Below, piece after piece: positions 43,976 to 52,227 of a DNA stretch of 62,346 nt. Origin of the DNA: Kitasatospora griseola. GTDB lineage: Bacteria > Actinomycetota > Actinomycetes > Streptomycetales > Streptomycetaceae. Location: positions 37,935-100,280 of the forward strand of contig NZ_BMRI01000025.1 of the NCBI RefSeq assembly GCF_014648555.1, in the 5' to 3' direction. Both the position numbers and the translations under genes were made by a program. Below the pieces are notes generated by a model. It was not told the DNA's origin and did no database searches. It was given only the letters and a program-made list of their open reading frames with translations. Position 1 is the first letter of the stretch. Each line of letters begins with the position of its first letter.

Positions 43976-44037
43976 ACCACTCCACTCGTAGTGCTACGGT
44001 CCTACCACTCCAAGCAGAGTACTACAGGCCAAGTGGT
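43976..44037. promoter_or_regulatory. Tandem TetR operator
   Basis: Copy 1 starts ACCACTCCACTCGTAGTGCT (43976) and copy 2 starts ACCACTCCAAGCAGAGTACT (44004). Both contain an ACCACTCCA half followed by an inverted AGT-CTAC half. A third half site, AAGTGGT, appears in inverse orientation at 44031-44037. The repeats occupy nearly the whole gap between the TetR gene and the reductase gene. Confidence 0.55.
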
Positions 44038-44057
44038 AAACCTTCGAAAGGCACCAG

Positions 44058-44636
44058 ATGCGAAAGCTCGTGTACTACGTCGCCGTCTCCATCGACGGCT
44101 TCATCGCCGGCCCGGCCGGCGAGTTCGACTTCTACCCCCAGTGCGACGACATGGTGGAGTACCTCCGGGCCGAGTTCCCCGAGACCATGCCGAGCCACGT
44201 CCGGCCGCACATCGGCCTCGACGGAGCGCCCAACAAGCGCTTCGACACCCTGGTGATGGGCCTGAACACCTACCGCCCCGCGCTGGACATCGGCATCACC
44301 AGCCCGTACGCACACCTGAAGCAGTACGTGGTGTCCTCCACCCTGCCCGAGCCCACCGACCCTGCGGTCAACGTGGTGCGCACCAACCCGCTGGGCCTGG
44401 TCCGGGAGTTGAAGCAGCAGCCCGGCGACAGCGACATCTGGCTGTGCGGCGGCGCCCGGCTCGCGGGCGAACTGCTGCCGGAGATCGACGAACTGATCTG
44501 GAAGCGCTACCCCGTGGTGGCCGGCACCGGCCTCCCCGCCTTCGCCGGCGAGTTCCGGCCGCGCCCGTTCACCCCCGTCGAGACGCTGGAATTCAGCAAC
44601 GGCGGCTCCGTCTCCACCTACCGCGCGGCCGAGTAG
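44058..44636 (+). CDS. Dihydrofolate reductase / RibD C-terminal family protein
   Basis: A 192-residue NADPH-dependent reductase fold. It opens RKLVYYVAVSIDGFIAGP, the family start, with LVMGLNTYRPALDI, DIWLCGGARLAGELLPEIDE (the NADP-binding C-G-G) and KRYPVVAGTGLPAF. Streptomycete members are annotated as dihydrofolate reductase family; true substrates are largely unknown. An AAAGG site precedes ATG 44058. The divergent TetR and operator show it is an inducible function. Confidence 0.88.
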   Translation: MRKLVYYVAVSIDGFIAGPAGEFDFYPQCDDMVEYLRAEFPETMPSHVRPHIGLDGAPNKRFDTLVMGLNTYRPALDIGITSPYAHLKQYVVSSTLPEPTDPAVNVVRTNPLGLVRELKQQPGDSDIWLCGGARLAGELLPEIDELIWKRYPVVAGTGLPAFAGEFRPRPFTPVETLEFSNGGSVSTYRAAE

Positions 44637-44660
44637 CGGCCTTGAAAGGCCGACGTCCGG

Positions 44661-45368
44661 ATGGCCGGCCACAGCCTGCGACCCAGGCCGATGCCACCGA
44701 CGCCCCTCCGGCAGCGCCGGGCCGCCGCGCTCGCCCTGTGGCGGCTGCGGGCGTCGATGCTCGCGTTCGAGTGGGACGCCGAGTGGGGCCTCGACCGCAC
44801 GGCGGTCGACGAGCTGTTCCGGTCGGCGGTGTCGGCGCCCGACGAGCAGTCGGACGGCCGGTACCGCCGGGCCGTCGCCGAACTGTCCCGCGCCCCGCTC
44901 TTCGACTCCGAGGTGGACGACCCGGACGTCCGTGAGCTCGTGCAACTGGAGACTCTCGTCCGGCTGTTGGCGTTCGGCGAGGCCCTGGCGGAGCCCGCCG
45001 AGGACCAGAGCGAGGACCAGGCCGACGACCAGGCCGACGACCAGGTCGAGTTCATCGTCGAGGGCCCGCGCGACTTGGCCCACTACGTCGACCAGTGCGT
45101 CGAGGCCTCGTTCTACGGCCACCCCTCGCAGGATGCCCACCGCCAGTACCTCGCCGCCCTGCCCGCGCCCGTCCGGAGTCACGGCCTGGGCTACTTCGCC
45201 TCCCGCAACCTCGCTGTCGAACACGGCTGCGTCGAGACGCTCCCCACCCTCCCCGCCGCCGACGGCCTGCTCGACACGCCCGCCGGCCGGGACCTGATCG
45301 CACGCTGCGAGGACTTCGGCGCGGAGCTGGCCGCCACGCTCAAGTGGCTCGGGACGACGGGCCACTGA
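44661..45368 (+). CDS. Hypothetical protein with an acidic repeat
   Basis: A 235-residue soluble protein, mostly helical, beginning HSLRPRPMPPTPLRQRRAAA. In the middle is a short acidic tandem repeat (EDQSEDQADDQADDQ) made by repeats of GA(G/C)GACCAG-like codons, a slippage-prone site near 45000-45050. The C-terminal half contains EASFYGHPSQDAHRQYLAAL and SHGLGYFASRNLAVEHGCVE. No family is recognised. It starts 24 bases after the reductase gene and could be in the same operon. Confidence 0.7.
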   Translation: MAGHSLRPRPMPPTPLRQRRAAALALWRLRASMLAFEWDAEWGLDRTAVDELFRSAVSAPDEQSDGRYRRAVAELSRAPLFDSEVDDPDVRELVQLETLVRLLAFGEALAEPAEDQSEDQADDQADDQVEFIVEGPRDLAHYVDQCVEASFYGHPSQDAHRQYLAALPAPVRSHGLGYFASRNLAVEHGCVETLPTLPAADGLLDTPAGRDLIARCEDFGAELAATLKWLGTTGH

Positions 45369-45380
45369 CGGGGCGTCCGG

Positions 45381-46265
45381 TCAGAGGTGGAGGGTGGCGA
45401 GTTCGGCCGGGGTGAGGGTGAGATGGGCCGCGGCGGCGGAGTCGCGGATGGAGGCGGGGCGGCGGGCGCCGGGGATCGGGAGGACGGTCGGGGACTGAGC
45501 CAAGTGCCAGGCGAGGCAGATCTGTTGGGGGCTGACGTCGTGGGCTGCGGCAAGGGCGTGGAAGGGGGTGGCGGTCGGCGGGGTGGGGGCGGCCGGGTCG
45601 TCGACGGCGCTGAGCGAGATGCCGCCGAGGGGGCTCCAGGGGAGGAAGGCCAGGCCGAGCCCGGTGCACAGGTCGAGGGTGTCGCGGGTGTCCTGGTGGG
45701 CGGGCGAGAAGCGGTTCTGCACCGAGACCAGGCGGTCGCCGAGGATGCCCCGGGCGGTGCGGATCTGCGCGCCGTCCACGTTGGACAGACCGACCAGGCG
45801 GATCGTTCCCGCGTCGGCCAGGTCGCGCAGCGCTCCCACCGAGTCGGCGAACGGCACCTCGAGGTCGGGCTTGTGCAGCTGGTAGAGGCCGATCGCGTCC
45901 ACGCCGAGGCGGGCGGCCGAGGCCTCGGCCGCGCGACGCAGGTGGCGCGGGTCGCCGTTGACGGTCCACGAGCCGTCGCCGGGTCGTCCCCGGCCGCCCT
46001 TGCTCGCCACCAGGACGTCGGCGGTGTCGCCGCCGTACGTCGCCAGGGCGCGAGCGATCAGCCGTTCGTTGTGGCCGACTTCGTCGGCGTGCCAGTGGTA
46101 GCTGTCGGCGGTGTCGATCAGCCGGACGCCCGCGTCGAGTGCGGCGTGCAGGGTGGCGATCGCCTGCGTCTCGTCGGGGCGGCCCTCGACGGACAGCGGC
46201 ATCGCGCCGAGTCCGATCGCGCCCACCGGGATGCCGCCGGTGGTGCGGGTGGTCTGCTCGTTCAC
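45381..46265 (-). CDS. Aldo/keto reductase
   Basis: A 294-residue NADPH-dependent oxidoreductase with the TIM-barrel AKR pattern. VRLIDTADSYHWHADEVGHN carries the Asp and Tyr of the tetrad, LVASKGGRGRPG the Lys, and YQLHKPDLEVPF the His. AGTIRLVGLSNVD, IPGARRP and the last segment ELATLHL complete the cofactor region. The GTG at 46265 follows GGAAGAG. It is divergent from a LysR regulator (46386), the usual arrangement for a LysR-controlled enzyme. The substrate is unknown. Confidence 0.9.
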   Translation of the reverse strand: MNEQTTRTTGGIPVGAIGLGAMPLSVEGRPDETQAIATLHAALDAGVRLIDTADSYHWHADEVGHNERLIARALATYGGDTADVLVASKGGRGRPGDGSWTVNGDPRHLRRAAEASAARLGVDAIGLYQLHKPDLEVPFADSVGALRDLADAGTIRLVGLSNVDGAQIRTARGILGDRLVSVQNRFSPAHQDTRDTLDLCTGLGLAFLPWSPLGGISLSAVDDPAAPTPPTATPFHALAAAHDVSPQQICLAWHLAQSPTVLPIPGARRPASIRDSAAAAHLTLTPAELATLHL

Positions 46266-46385
46266 GTCTCTTCCGGCCCCTTCCGGTCCGTGGACCGCGA
46301 GTTGATCGTTCACCGGAGAGCAGCCTGCCGGGCACTGGACACCAGCGGTAGTGTCGAGCCGAGGATCCCGTCCACAGGAGAACTG

Positions 46386-47303
46386 TTGATCGACGTTCAA
46401 CGACTGGCCGTCCTGCGGGAGGTGGCCCGCCGGGGAAGCTTCAACCAGGCGGCCGCGGCGCTGCACTGCACGGCCTCCGCGGTCTCCCAGCAGATCGCCG
46501 CGCTGGAGCGCAGCCTGGGCGCGGCCGTGGTCGAACGGTCCACCCGGGGTGTGACGTTGACGGAGACCGGCCGGGTGCTGGTCGAGGCGGCGGACTCGAT
46601 CGCGGCCGAACTCGCCGACACCGAGCAGCGGATCACCCGGCTGACCGCCGTCCGCACCGGGTTCACCGTCGCGACCTTCGCCAGCGGCGGCCGTCGGCTG
46701 CTGCCGGGCGCGCTGGCCGGGTTCGTCGCCGACCATCCGGAGGTGGAGCTGACCATCCTGGAGGCCGAGCCGGAGGACAGCCTGCCCGCGGTGCGCGAGG
46801 GCCGCGCCGACCTCGCCCTCGCCTACCACCTGGACGGCCCGCCACCGGCCCGGGCCGGCGACCGGTCCGGCCTGGACTGGACGGCCCTGGTCGAGGATCC
46901 GCTGCGGGTGGTCCTCCCCCGCCGCCACCCGCTCGCGCAGTCGGCCCCGGCGGCCCTGCACCTGTCCGAACTCGCCGACCAGCGCTGGATCCTGGGCTGC
47001 CGCAAGTCCGCCGGGCAGCTGTCCCGGTTCGCCGCGCTGGCCGGGCTGGACCTGCGGATCTCCTGCACCGCGACGGACTACGAGTTCGCCCAGTCGCTGG
47101 TCCGGTCAGGGGTCGGCATCGCGCTGATCCCGCAGATCGGCCTCGCCGACCACCCCGAGCTGGTCGTCCTCCCCCTTGCCGAACCCGCCCCGCGCCGCCA
47201 TCTCGGCCTCGCCCTCTCGCGCCGCCGCCGCGGCCACCGGGCCCGCCTCGCCGAGGACCTGGCCGCCCGCCTCACCGCCGAGGCCCGCACCCTCCCGTCG
47301 TGA
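46386..47303 (+). CDS. LysR family transcriptional regulator
   Basis: A 305-residue regulator. The winged helix-turn-helix (LAVLREVARRGSFNQAAAAL, HCTASAVSQQIAALERSLG) is followed by an effector domain with the two-lobed periplasmic-binding fold (FVADHPEVELTILEAEPEDS, SGVGIALIPQIGLADHPELV). The TTG at 46386 is chosen because AGGAG (46376-46380) lies five bases upstream; no ATG fits. It is divergent from the aldo/keto reductase across about 120 bases, which should hold the LysR binding site. Confidence 0.9.
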   Translation: MIDVQRLAVLREVARRGSFNQAAAALHCTASAVSQQIAALERSLGAAVVERSTRGVTLTETGRVLVEAADSIAAELADTEQRITRLTAVRTGFTVATFASGGRRLLPGALAGFVADHPEVELTILEAEPEDSLPAVREGRADLALAYHLDGPPPARAGDRSGLDWTALVEDPLRVVLPRRHPLAQSAPAALHLSELADQRWILGCRKSAGQLSRFAALAGLDLRISCTATDYEFAQSLVRSGVGIALIPQIGLADHPELVVLPLAEPAPRRHLGLALSRRRRGHRARLAEDLAARLTAEARTLPS

Positions 47304-47437
47304 CGCCGAACGGGCGGCACTCCGTCACCACCTGCCCCGCCCACCCGTTGAACGACCGAACTGCCGAACGGCCGGCCGGACGGACGACGGGACGTCCGGA
47401 CGACCGTCGGCCCCGCACGTCCCGAAGGATCCCGCCC

Positions 47438-47653
47438 ATGCGCACCGCCCTCGCCGCCCTCGCCGCCGTCCTCCTGGCCGCCGCCCCGCTCACCGCCGTC
47501 TCGGCCACCGCCGACGCCCCGACGACCGCCCCGGCGGTGCCGACGACCCCCAACCAGGGCTACAGCGTCCCCGTCGGCACCATCACCGACCTGGGCGCCC
47601 TGCCCATGCTCGGCGGCCTGGGCAACGACTTCGCCCACCTGCTCGGCCAGTGA
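47438..47653 (+). CDS. Very small secreted protein
   Basis: A 71-residue precursor. The ATG at 47438 follows GAAGGA. Residues 1-26 are a signal peptide (RTALAALAAVLLAAAPLTA, cleavage near VSATA). The mature peptide, about 43 residues, is Pro/Thr/Gly-rich: TTPNQGYSVPVGTITDLGA, then LPMLGGLGNDFAHLLGQ, without cysteines. It resembles small exported peptides seen near regulators in streptomycetes, but no family is recognised. It could also be a cell-wall-associated peptide. Confidence 0.62.
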   Translation: MRTALAALAAVLLAAAPLTAVSATADAPTTAPAVPTTPNQGYSVPVGTITDLGALPMLGGLGNDFAHLLGQ

Positions 47654-47784
47654 CGCGCACCGGCGCCGCCCCCCGCGCCGGCCCGCACGATCAGGACGAA
47701 GTGCCTCGTCAGCGGCACGGTGGCGGGATTCATCGGGCCGATAGGGTGACGTGATCGTTCCGAGTGAAAGGCCACGACACCGCA

Positions 47785-48684
47785 GTGACCGAGTCCCGCC
47801 CCCACCCGCTGTTCGCCCACGGCCCGTTGCTGGACCCGCAGGTTCAGGCCGCCCTGTTCGGCCGCGCGGTGCCGACGACCCCGGCGTCGCTCGCCGGCCA
47901 CACGGCCGGCCCCCTGGAGACCGCCACCGACGGTCGAGACCTGCAGCGCGAGTTCGGCGGCACGGTCGAGGGCGCCGTCCTGTGGCTGACCGACCGGGAG
48001 TTGGCCGCAGCCGACGCCCACGAGGGAGCCGACCGTGCCCGGCGGCGCGTCCTCCTCGGCTCGGGCGAGCCGGCCTGGGCCCACCTGGACGCGCGACCGC
48101 TGCGCCCGGCGGCACGCATCGTGATCGTCGGCGACAGCATCGCCTACGGACGTTGCGACCCTCAGGGAGGCTGGGCCGCCCACCTGGCGGCGGCCCACAT
48201 CGCCTCGAACGAGACGGACCACCGGGTCTTCAACCTGGCCATCCCCGGCAGCACCCTGGCGGACGTCGCCGCGCAGACACCGCCGCTGCTGGCTCCCCGC
48301 CACCCCGACACGCTCGTCGTGGCCGCGGGGATCAACGACTCCGCCGTACAGCTCGCCGCGCCCGAAACCGCCCGCGACAACCTGTCGCACCTCGCCGACC
48401 ATCTCGCCCCACTGGCCGCAACTGCCCTGCGGCACAACGCCCGTATGGTCGTCGTCGGACCGGCCTGGCTCGACGAGACACGACTCGACGACTACGAGGG
48501 CCTCCGCTTCACCACGGCGCGGGCGCTTGCACTGCGCGCCGCCCTCCGCGCCTGGTGCCAGGGCAACCACATCGACTTCATCGACCTGTGGGAGCCGCTC
48601 CGCGACCGGCCCCACCTGTTCGTCGACGGTGTGCACCCCACCCCGGAAGGGCACAAGGAACTCTTCCGGCACCTGAGCATCTGA
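47785..48684 (+). CDS. AIG2/γ-glutamylcyclotransferase-like domain fused to an SGNH hydrolase
   Basis: A 299-residue two-domain protein. Residues 1-95 look like the AIG2/GGCT fold: PLFAHGPLLDPQVQAALFGR, then GAVLWLTDRELAAADAHEG (family: L-F-V-Y-G-T-L-L-D-P...; D-x-Y-E). Residues 105-300 are an SGNH/GDSL esterase: VIVGDSIAYGRCDPQGGWA (block I, Ser), NLAIPGSTLAD (block II, Gly), VVAAGINDSA (block III, Asn) and FVDGVHPTPEGHKELF (block V, Asp/His). The catalytic residues look complete. GTG 47785 is used; an upstream GTG at 47764 is possible. It is cytoplasmic, with no signal peptide. The fusion is unusual and its substrate unknown. Confidence 0.82.
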   Translation: MTESRPHPLFAHGPLLDPQVQAALFGRAVPTTPASLAGHTAGPLETATDGRDLQREFGGTVEGAVLWLTDRELAAADAHEGADRARRRVLLGSGEPAWAHLDARPLRPAARIVIVGDSIAYGRCDPQGGWAAHLAAAHIASNETDHRVFNLAIPGSTLADVAAQTPPLLAPRHPDTLVVAAGINDSAVQLAAPETARDNLSHLADHLAPLAATALRHNARMVVVGPAWLDETRLDDYEGLRFTTARALALRAALRAWCQGNHIDFIDLWEPLRDRPHLFVDGVHPTPEGHKELFRHLSI

Positions 48685-48741
48685 GCGCCTGAACGCCAGG
48701 GCGCCTCGGCCCGCAGCCCGCAGCCCGCAGCCCGCGCATAG

Positions 48742-48757
48742 TTGACCCTGGGTTCAA
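48742..48757. promoter_or_regulatory. Putative TetR operator, copy 1
   Basis: TTGACCCTGGGTTCAA, a near-palindrome, lies 20 bases before the tetR start at 48778. A matching site at 49443-49458 precedes the adjacent SDR gene. Confidence 0.5.
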
Positions 48758-48777
48758 ATATGTCGTACCGTCAGGCC

Positions 48778-49362
48778 ATGGGACGACCGAAGCAGTTCGA
48801 CGAGGACACCGCGATCGCACAGGCGATGCAGGTGTTCTGGACGAACGGCTACGCCGGGTCCTCGCCGGCCGAGCTGGCCGAAGCGGCGGGGATCGGGAAG
48901 GGCAGCCTGTATCACGCGTTCGGCTCGAAGCGGGAACTGTTCGGGCGGGCGCTGGATGCTTACGACCGGACCGGCGCCGAGTTGATCGAGGAGTTGCTCT
49001 CGGGGCCGGGCAGCACGAAGGAGTGCGTCCGCACCTACATGACGACGCTGGTGGACACGGACTTCGACGCCCCGGTGCGGCGCGGCTGTCTCGCCGTCAA
49101 CACCGCGCTGGAGCTGGGCGGACGGGATGCGGACGTCGCGCTCGCGGTGCGCCGGTTGACCGATCGCGGCGTCGACCTGCTGGCCGCGCGCATCGAGCGG
49201 GGCCGACTGGAGGGCGACGTTCCGGCGTCGATGGACGCGGGGGCGCAGGCCAGATTCCTGGTGGCGGCGATGGCCGGCCTCCGGGTGATGGCCAGAACCT
49301 ACGACCGCGACGCGGTGCTGAAGGTCGTGGACACCACCATCACCACCGTGTTCGGCGCCTGA
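48778..49362 (+). CDS. TetR family transcriptional regulator
   Basis: A 194-residue regulator beginning GRPKQFDEDTAIAQAMQVFW. The helix-turn-helix (AELAEAAGIGKGSLYHAFGS, KRELFGRALD) is followed by the C-terminal RRGCLAVNTALELGGRDADV region typical of the TetR group that controls oxidoreductases. The ATG at 48778 lies 20 bases from a palindrome whose twin precedes the SDR gene 140 bases downstream. It therefore probably represses both itself and the SDR. Confidence 0.9.
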   Translation: MGRPKQFDEDTAIAQAMQVFWTNGYAGSSPAELAEAAGIGKGSLYHAFGSKRELFGRALDAYDRTGAELIEELLSGPGSTKECVRTYMTTLVDTDFDAPVRRGCLAVNTALELGGRDADVALAVRRLTDRGVDLLAARIERGRLEGDVPASMDAGAQARFLVAAMAGLRVMARTYDRDAVLKVVDTTITTVFGA

Positions 49363-49442
49363 CCGCACGCCACCGGAGCCACATCGCACGACACCGACAC
49401 CGCGCGGCACATGAAGCCGTGCGGTCACTCACGCCCTGATAT

Positions 49443-49458
49443 TTGACCTCTGATTCAA
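49443..49458. promoter_or_regulatory. Putative TetR operator, copy 2, before the SDR gene
   Basis: TTGACCTCTGATTCAA shares the outer TTGACC...TTCAA halves with the site before the TetR gene and also provides a consensus-like -35 (TTGACC). It lies 43 bases upstream of the SDR start. Confidence 0.5.
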
Positions 49459-49501
49459 GAATATCGGCCGTCCACACCGGCCGGACCGGAAACGAGGAGC
49501 C

Positions 49502-50287
49502 ATGGATCTCGGACTCAACGGCCGCACCGCCCTGGTCACCGGCGCAGGACGCGGCATCGGCCTCGCCGTCGCCCGCGCACTGGCCACGGAGGGAGTGAAG
49601 GTGGTGGGCGCGACCCGCACCGCCACCCCGGAGCTGGCCGCTTTCGCCACCGCGGCGATCGCGGACCTGAGCACCCGTCAGGGTGTGGAGTACGCGGTCG
49701 AGCAGGCGCTGGAGACGCTCGGCGGCATCGATCTGCTGGTCAACAACGTGGGCGCGGGCGACGCCTCGACGATCACCCTGGGCAGCGTGCTGGACGTGTC
49801 GGACGAGCAGTGGCAGTCGCTGTTCGACCTGAACGTGATGTCGGCGGTGCGCGTCACCCGGGCGGCGCTGCCCAGCCTGCTGGCGCGACGCGGCGCGATC
49901 GTCAACGTCTCCTCGATCAACGCCCGCATCCCGACCGGTTCCCCGGTCGGCTACGCGGAGGCCAAGGCGGCGCTCACCCAGTTCGGCAAGCGCCTCAGCG
50001 AGGACCTCGCGCCGCGCGGCGTGCGCGTCAACACCGTCTCCCCCGGCAACACCGTGACCGACATGTGGACCGACCCCACCAGGTTCGGCGGCCTGGTCGC
50101 CGAGGCGATGGGCGTCCCGCACGAGGTGATGCTGAAGAGCCTGGCGGGCCAGGCCGGCGCCGCGTCGGGTCGGCTCTCCACTCCCGAGGAGGTCGCCGAC
50201 CTGGTGGTCTTCCTGCTCTCGGACCGCGCCGCCAACATCCACGGCGCGGACCACGTGGTCGACGGCGGAACCCTCAAGGCCGCCTGA
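49502..50287 (+). CDS. Short-chain dehydrogenase/reductase (SDR)
   Basis: A 261-residue classical SDR. The cofactor motif TGAGRGIG lies at about residues 14-21, NNVGAGDAS (NNAG-like) and VNVSSINARI hold the catalytic Ser region, and GYAEAKAAL contains the YxxxK pair. VRVNTVSPGNTVTDM and the C-terminal VVDGGTLKAA complete the family pattern. NAD(P)-dependent oxidation or reduction of an alcohol/ketone is expected; the substrate is unknown. The ATG at 49502 follows ACGAGGAGCC. An operator shared with the TetR gene suggests inducible expression. Confidence 0.92.
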   Translation: MDLGLNGRTALVTGAGRGIGLAVARALATEGVKVVGATRTATPELAAFATAAIADLSTRQGVEYAVEQALETLGGIDLLVNNVGAGDASTITLGSVLDVSDEQWQSLFDLNVMSAVRVTRAALPSLLARRGAIVNVSSINARIPTGSPVGYAEAKAALTQFGKRLSEDLAPRGVRVNTVSPGNTVTDMWTDPTRFGGLVAEAMGVPHEVMLKSLAGQAGAASGRLSTPEEVADLVVFLLSDRAANIHGADHVVDGGTLKAA

Positions 50288-50309
50288 CGCAAAGCGAATT
50301 GACGATCGA

Positions 50310-50732
50310 TCAGGCCAGCGGCCGGGTCCAGCGGCGCCACTGCTCCTCGCGCCCGTACCCGGCCGCCCGCCAGGCCGACTGGCCGAGTTCGTTGTGCTCC
50401 AGCACCATCGCGTCGGACCGGCGGCCGCCGAGCTCCTCGAAGCGGGTGTGCGCGGCGGCCAGCAACGCACCGCCGATGCCCCGGCGGCGGGCCGACGGAT
50501 GGACGGCGAGCCGGTACAGGTGGCAGCGCCAGCCGTCCCAGCCGGCGATCACCGTGCCCAGGATCGCGCCGTCGCGCTCGGCCAGGATCAGCGCCCGCGG
50601 GTCGCTCTCCAACAGCCGCGCCACGCCCGCCCGGTCGTCGCTGATGCTGGTGCCCTCGGCGGCCTCGGCCCAGAACGCCAGCACCGCGTCGATGTCGGCG
50701 GGCCGCGCGGCCCGCAGTTCGTACTCGTCCAT
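50310..50732 (-). CDS. GNAT family N-acetyltransferase
   Basis: A 140-residue single-domain acetyltransferase. LRAARPADIDAVLAFWAEAA opens the fold. LYRLAVHPSARRRGIGGAL provides motif A with the R-R-x-G-I-G acetyl-CoA loop. RSDAMVLEHNELGQSAWRAAGY is motif B with the conserved final Gly-Tyr. The ATG at 50732 follows GGAAGGGGGG. The acceptor is unknown. It converges with the SDR gene, 22 bases apart. Confidence 0.9.
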   Translation of the reverse strand: MDEYELRAARPADIDAVLAFWAEAAEGTSISDDRAGVARLLESDPRALILAERDGAILGTVIAGWDGWRCHLYRLAVHPSARRRGIGGALLAAAHTRFEELGGRRSDAMVLEHNELGQSAWRAAGYGREEQWRRWTRPLA

Positions 50733-50874
50733 GGCCCCCCTTCCTACCAGCGGCGACGCCCCGCCCACCAGTCATTTGCCGCCCCGCCCTTGACGGCACC
50801 GCCCCCGCCCCAGCAAGGTGTGGGCCACTCCCTCGCACCGCTTCCCGTCCCGACCTCCCCACCTCGGAGATGGC

Positions 50875-51519
50875 ATGCGTGCACCCAGAACCACCCGTCG
50901 CGACCGCCGCCGCGACGGCCTGCCGCTCGGCCTCGCCGCCGGCGCCCTCGCGCTGGCCGGCGCCGCGCTCGGCCTCGGCACTCCCGCGTCCGCGGCGCTG
51001 CCGACCGTCGACGTGGTCGACAACGGCCACTTCAACCAGGGCAACCGGATGCTGGGCTGGAGCTGCGAGAGCGGCCGGGTCCTCCCGCCGTCCGACGCCT
51101 TCGGCGTGCTGGAGGGCTTCCCGACCGACACCGGTTACGCGGGCTGCACCCAGACCGTCACCGTCGAGCCGAACTCCACCTACCGGCTCAGCGCCCGCGT
51201 CACCGGGCCGTACGTGTTCGCGGGCGTCACCGGCTCCGGCACCACGGACGTCGCCCTCTGGTCGAGCGGGACCGACTGGAGCGTGCTGAACGGGACGGTC
51301 ACCACCGGCCCGGACACCCGCACGCTGACGGTGTACTTCCACGGCTGGTACCAGCAGGGCCCGTACCGGATCAGCGCCGTCGAGCTGTGGGGTCCGGGGC
51401 AGCCGCGGACCACCTGCACCCCGATCCCGGTCGCCGAGAGCCCGACCCCGTCGGCCAGTCCGTGCTACCTGACGCCGACGGCGACGCCCAGCCGGACCCC
51501 CGGCCCGTCCGGCAGCTGA
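50875..51519 (+). CDS. Secreted carbohydrate-binding-like protein, paralogue 1
   Basis: A 214-residue exported protein. The signal peptide spans residues 1-41 (a twin-arginine-like RRDRRR followed by LGLAAGALALAGAALGLG). The mature domain has a galactose-binding-like jelly-roll pattern: VVDNGHFNQGNRMLGWSCES, GYAGCTQTVTVEPNSTYRL, SARVTGPYVFAGVTGSG, YFHGWYQQGPYRISAVEL, with paired cysteines. A Pro/Ser/Thr-rich C-terminal tail (SPTPSASP, PSRTPGPSGS) follows. It is a tandem duplicate of the next gene. Likely a sugar- or wall-binding module without its own enzyme. Confidence 0.78.
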   Translation: MRAPRTTRRDRRRDGLPLGLAAGALALAGAALGLGTPASAALPTVDVVDNGHFNQGNRMLGWSCESGRVLPPSDAFGVLEGFPTDTGYAGCTQTVTVEPNSTYRLSARVTGPYVFAGVTGSGTTDVALWSSGTDWSVLNGTVTTGPDTRTLTVYFHGWYQQGPYRISAVELWGPGQPRTTCTPIPVAESPTPSASPCYLTPTATPSRTPGPSGS

Positions 51520-51569
51520 CCGCCCGCCGAGCACCGCACGCCCATTCCTCCCCCACCCCGGAGTTCGCC

Positions 51570-52220
51570 ATGCGCTCACGTGCCCGCCCCCGCCACCGCT
51601 TCGCCGCCCTGGCCGGCGCCCTGGCCCTGACCTCCACCGTCGGACTCGGGCTGCTCGGCACCGCCGACGCCCGGGCCTCGGTCCGCGACACCGTCCAGGA
51701 CGGGGCGTTCCACGGCCCGCTGGAGGACAACTGGACCTGCACCGGCGACGTCACCCGCACCGAGCAGGGCATCGAGGGACGGCCCGGCAGCCACGACTTC
51801 GCCGGCTGCACCCAGCTGGTGTCCGTCCAGCCCTACGGGACCTACGAGTTGACGGCGACGGTGGCCGGCTCGTTCGCCTTCGTCGGGGTCTCCGGCGGCG
51901 ACACCACCGAGGTGTACCGCTGGGCCGACGGGAGCGGCCGGACCGAGCTGCACGCCACCGTCAGGATCGGCCCGACCACCCAGGTCCTCGGCGTGTACTT
52001 CCACGGCTGGTACGGCCAGGGCCCCTACCAGGTGCAGCAGATCTCACTGGTCGGCAACCTGTACATCCCGGTCTGCCCGTCGATGACCGGCGCGCCGCCG
52101 CCCAGCACCCGCGCACCGGGCCCGGCCGCCCTGGTGCCCAGCCCCAGCCCGACCTGGACCGGCATGAACTGCTACCCGCCGCCCGTTCCGGCCACCACCC
52201 GCCTCGGATCGGCGAGTTGA
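51570..52220 (+). CDS. Secreted carbohydrate-binding-like protein, paralogue 2
   Basis: A 216-residue exported protein aligned throughout with paralogue 1: VQDGAFHGPLEDNWTCTGDV, HDFAGCTQLVSVQPYGTYEL, TVAGSFAFVGVSGGDTTEV and YFHGWYGQGPYQVQQISLVG. The ATG at 51570 has GGAG nearby. The tail carries more prolines and ends CYPPPVPATTRLGSAS. The gap of 50 bases after paralogue 1 suggests cotranscription. Divergence of about half the residues points to an old duplication with retained structure. Confidence 0.78.
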   Translation: MRSRARPRHRFAALAGALALTSTVGLGLLGTADARASVRDTVQDGAFHGPLEDNWTCTGDVTRTEQGIEGRPGSHDFAGCTQLVSVQPYGTYELTATVAGSFAFVGVSGGDTTEVYRWADGSGRTELHATVRIGPTTQVLGVYFHGWYGQGPYQVQQISLVGNLYIPVCPSMTGAPPPSTRAPGPAALVPSPSPTWTGMNCYPPPVPATTRLGSAS

Positions 52221-52227
52221 CGGAGCG

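Noticed and set aside
45000..45050. Acidic codon repeat (EDQ/DDQ) inside the hypothetical gene at 44661
   Set aside because: In-frame short repeat within one protein; noted as slippage-prone but not a separate element.
48711..48737. Four tandem copies of a 7-base unit (CCCGCAG)
   Set aside because: Very short tandem repeat between two genes; no spacer structure, so not a CRISPR, and too small to support a function.
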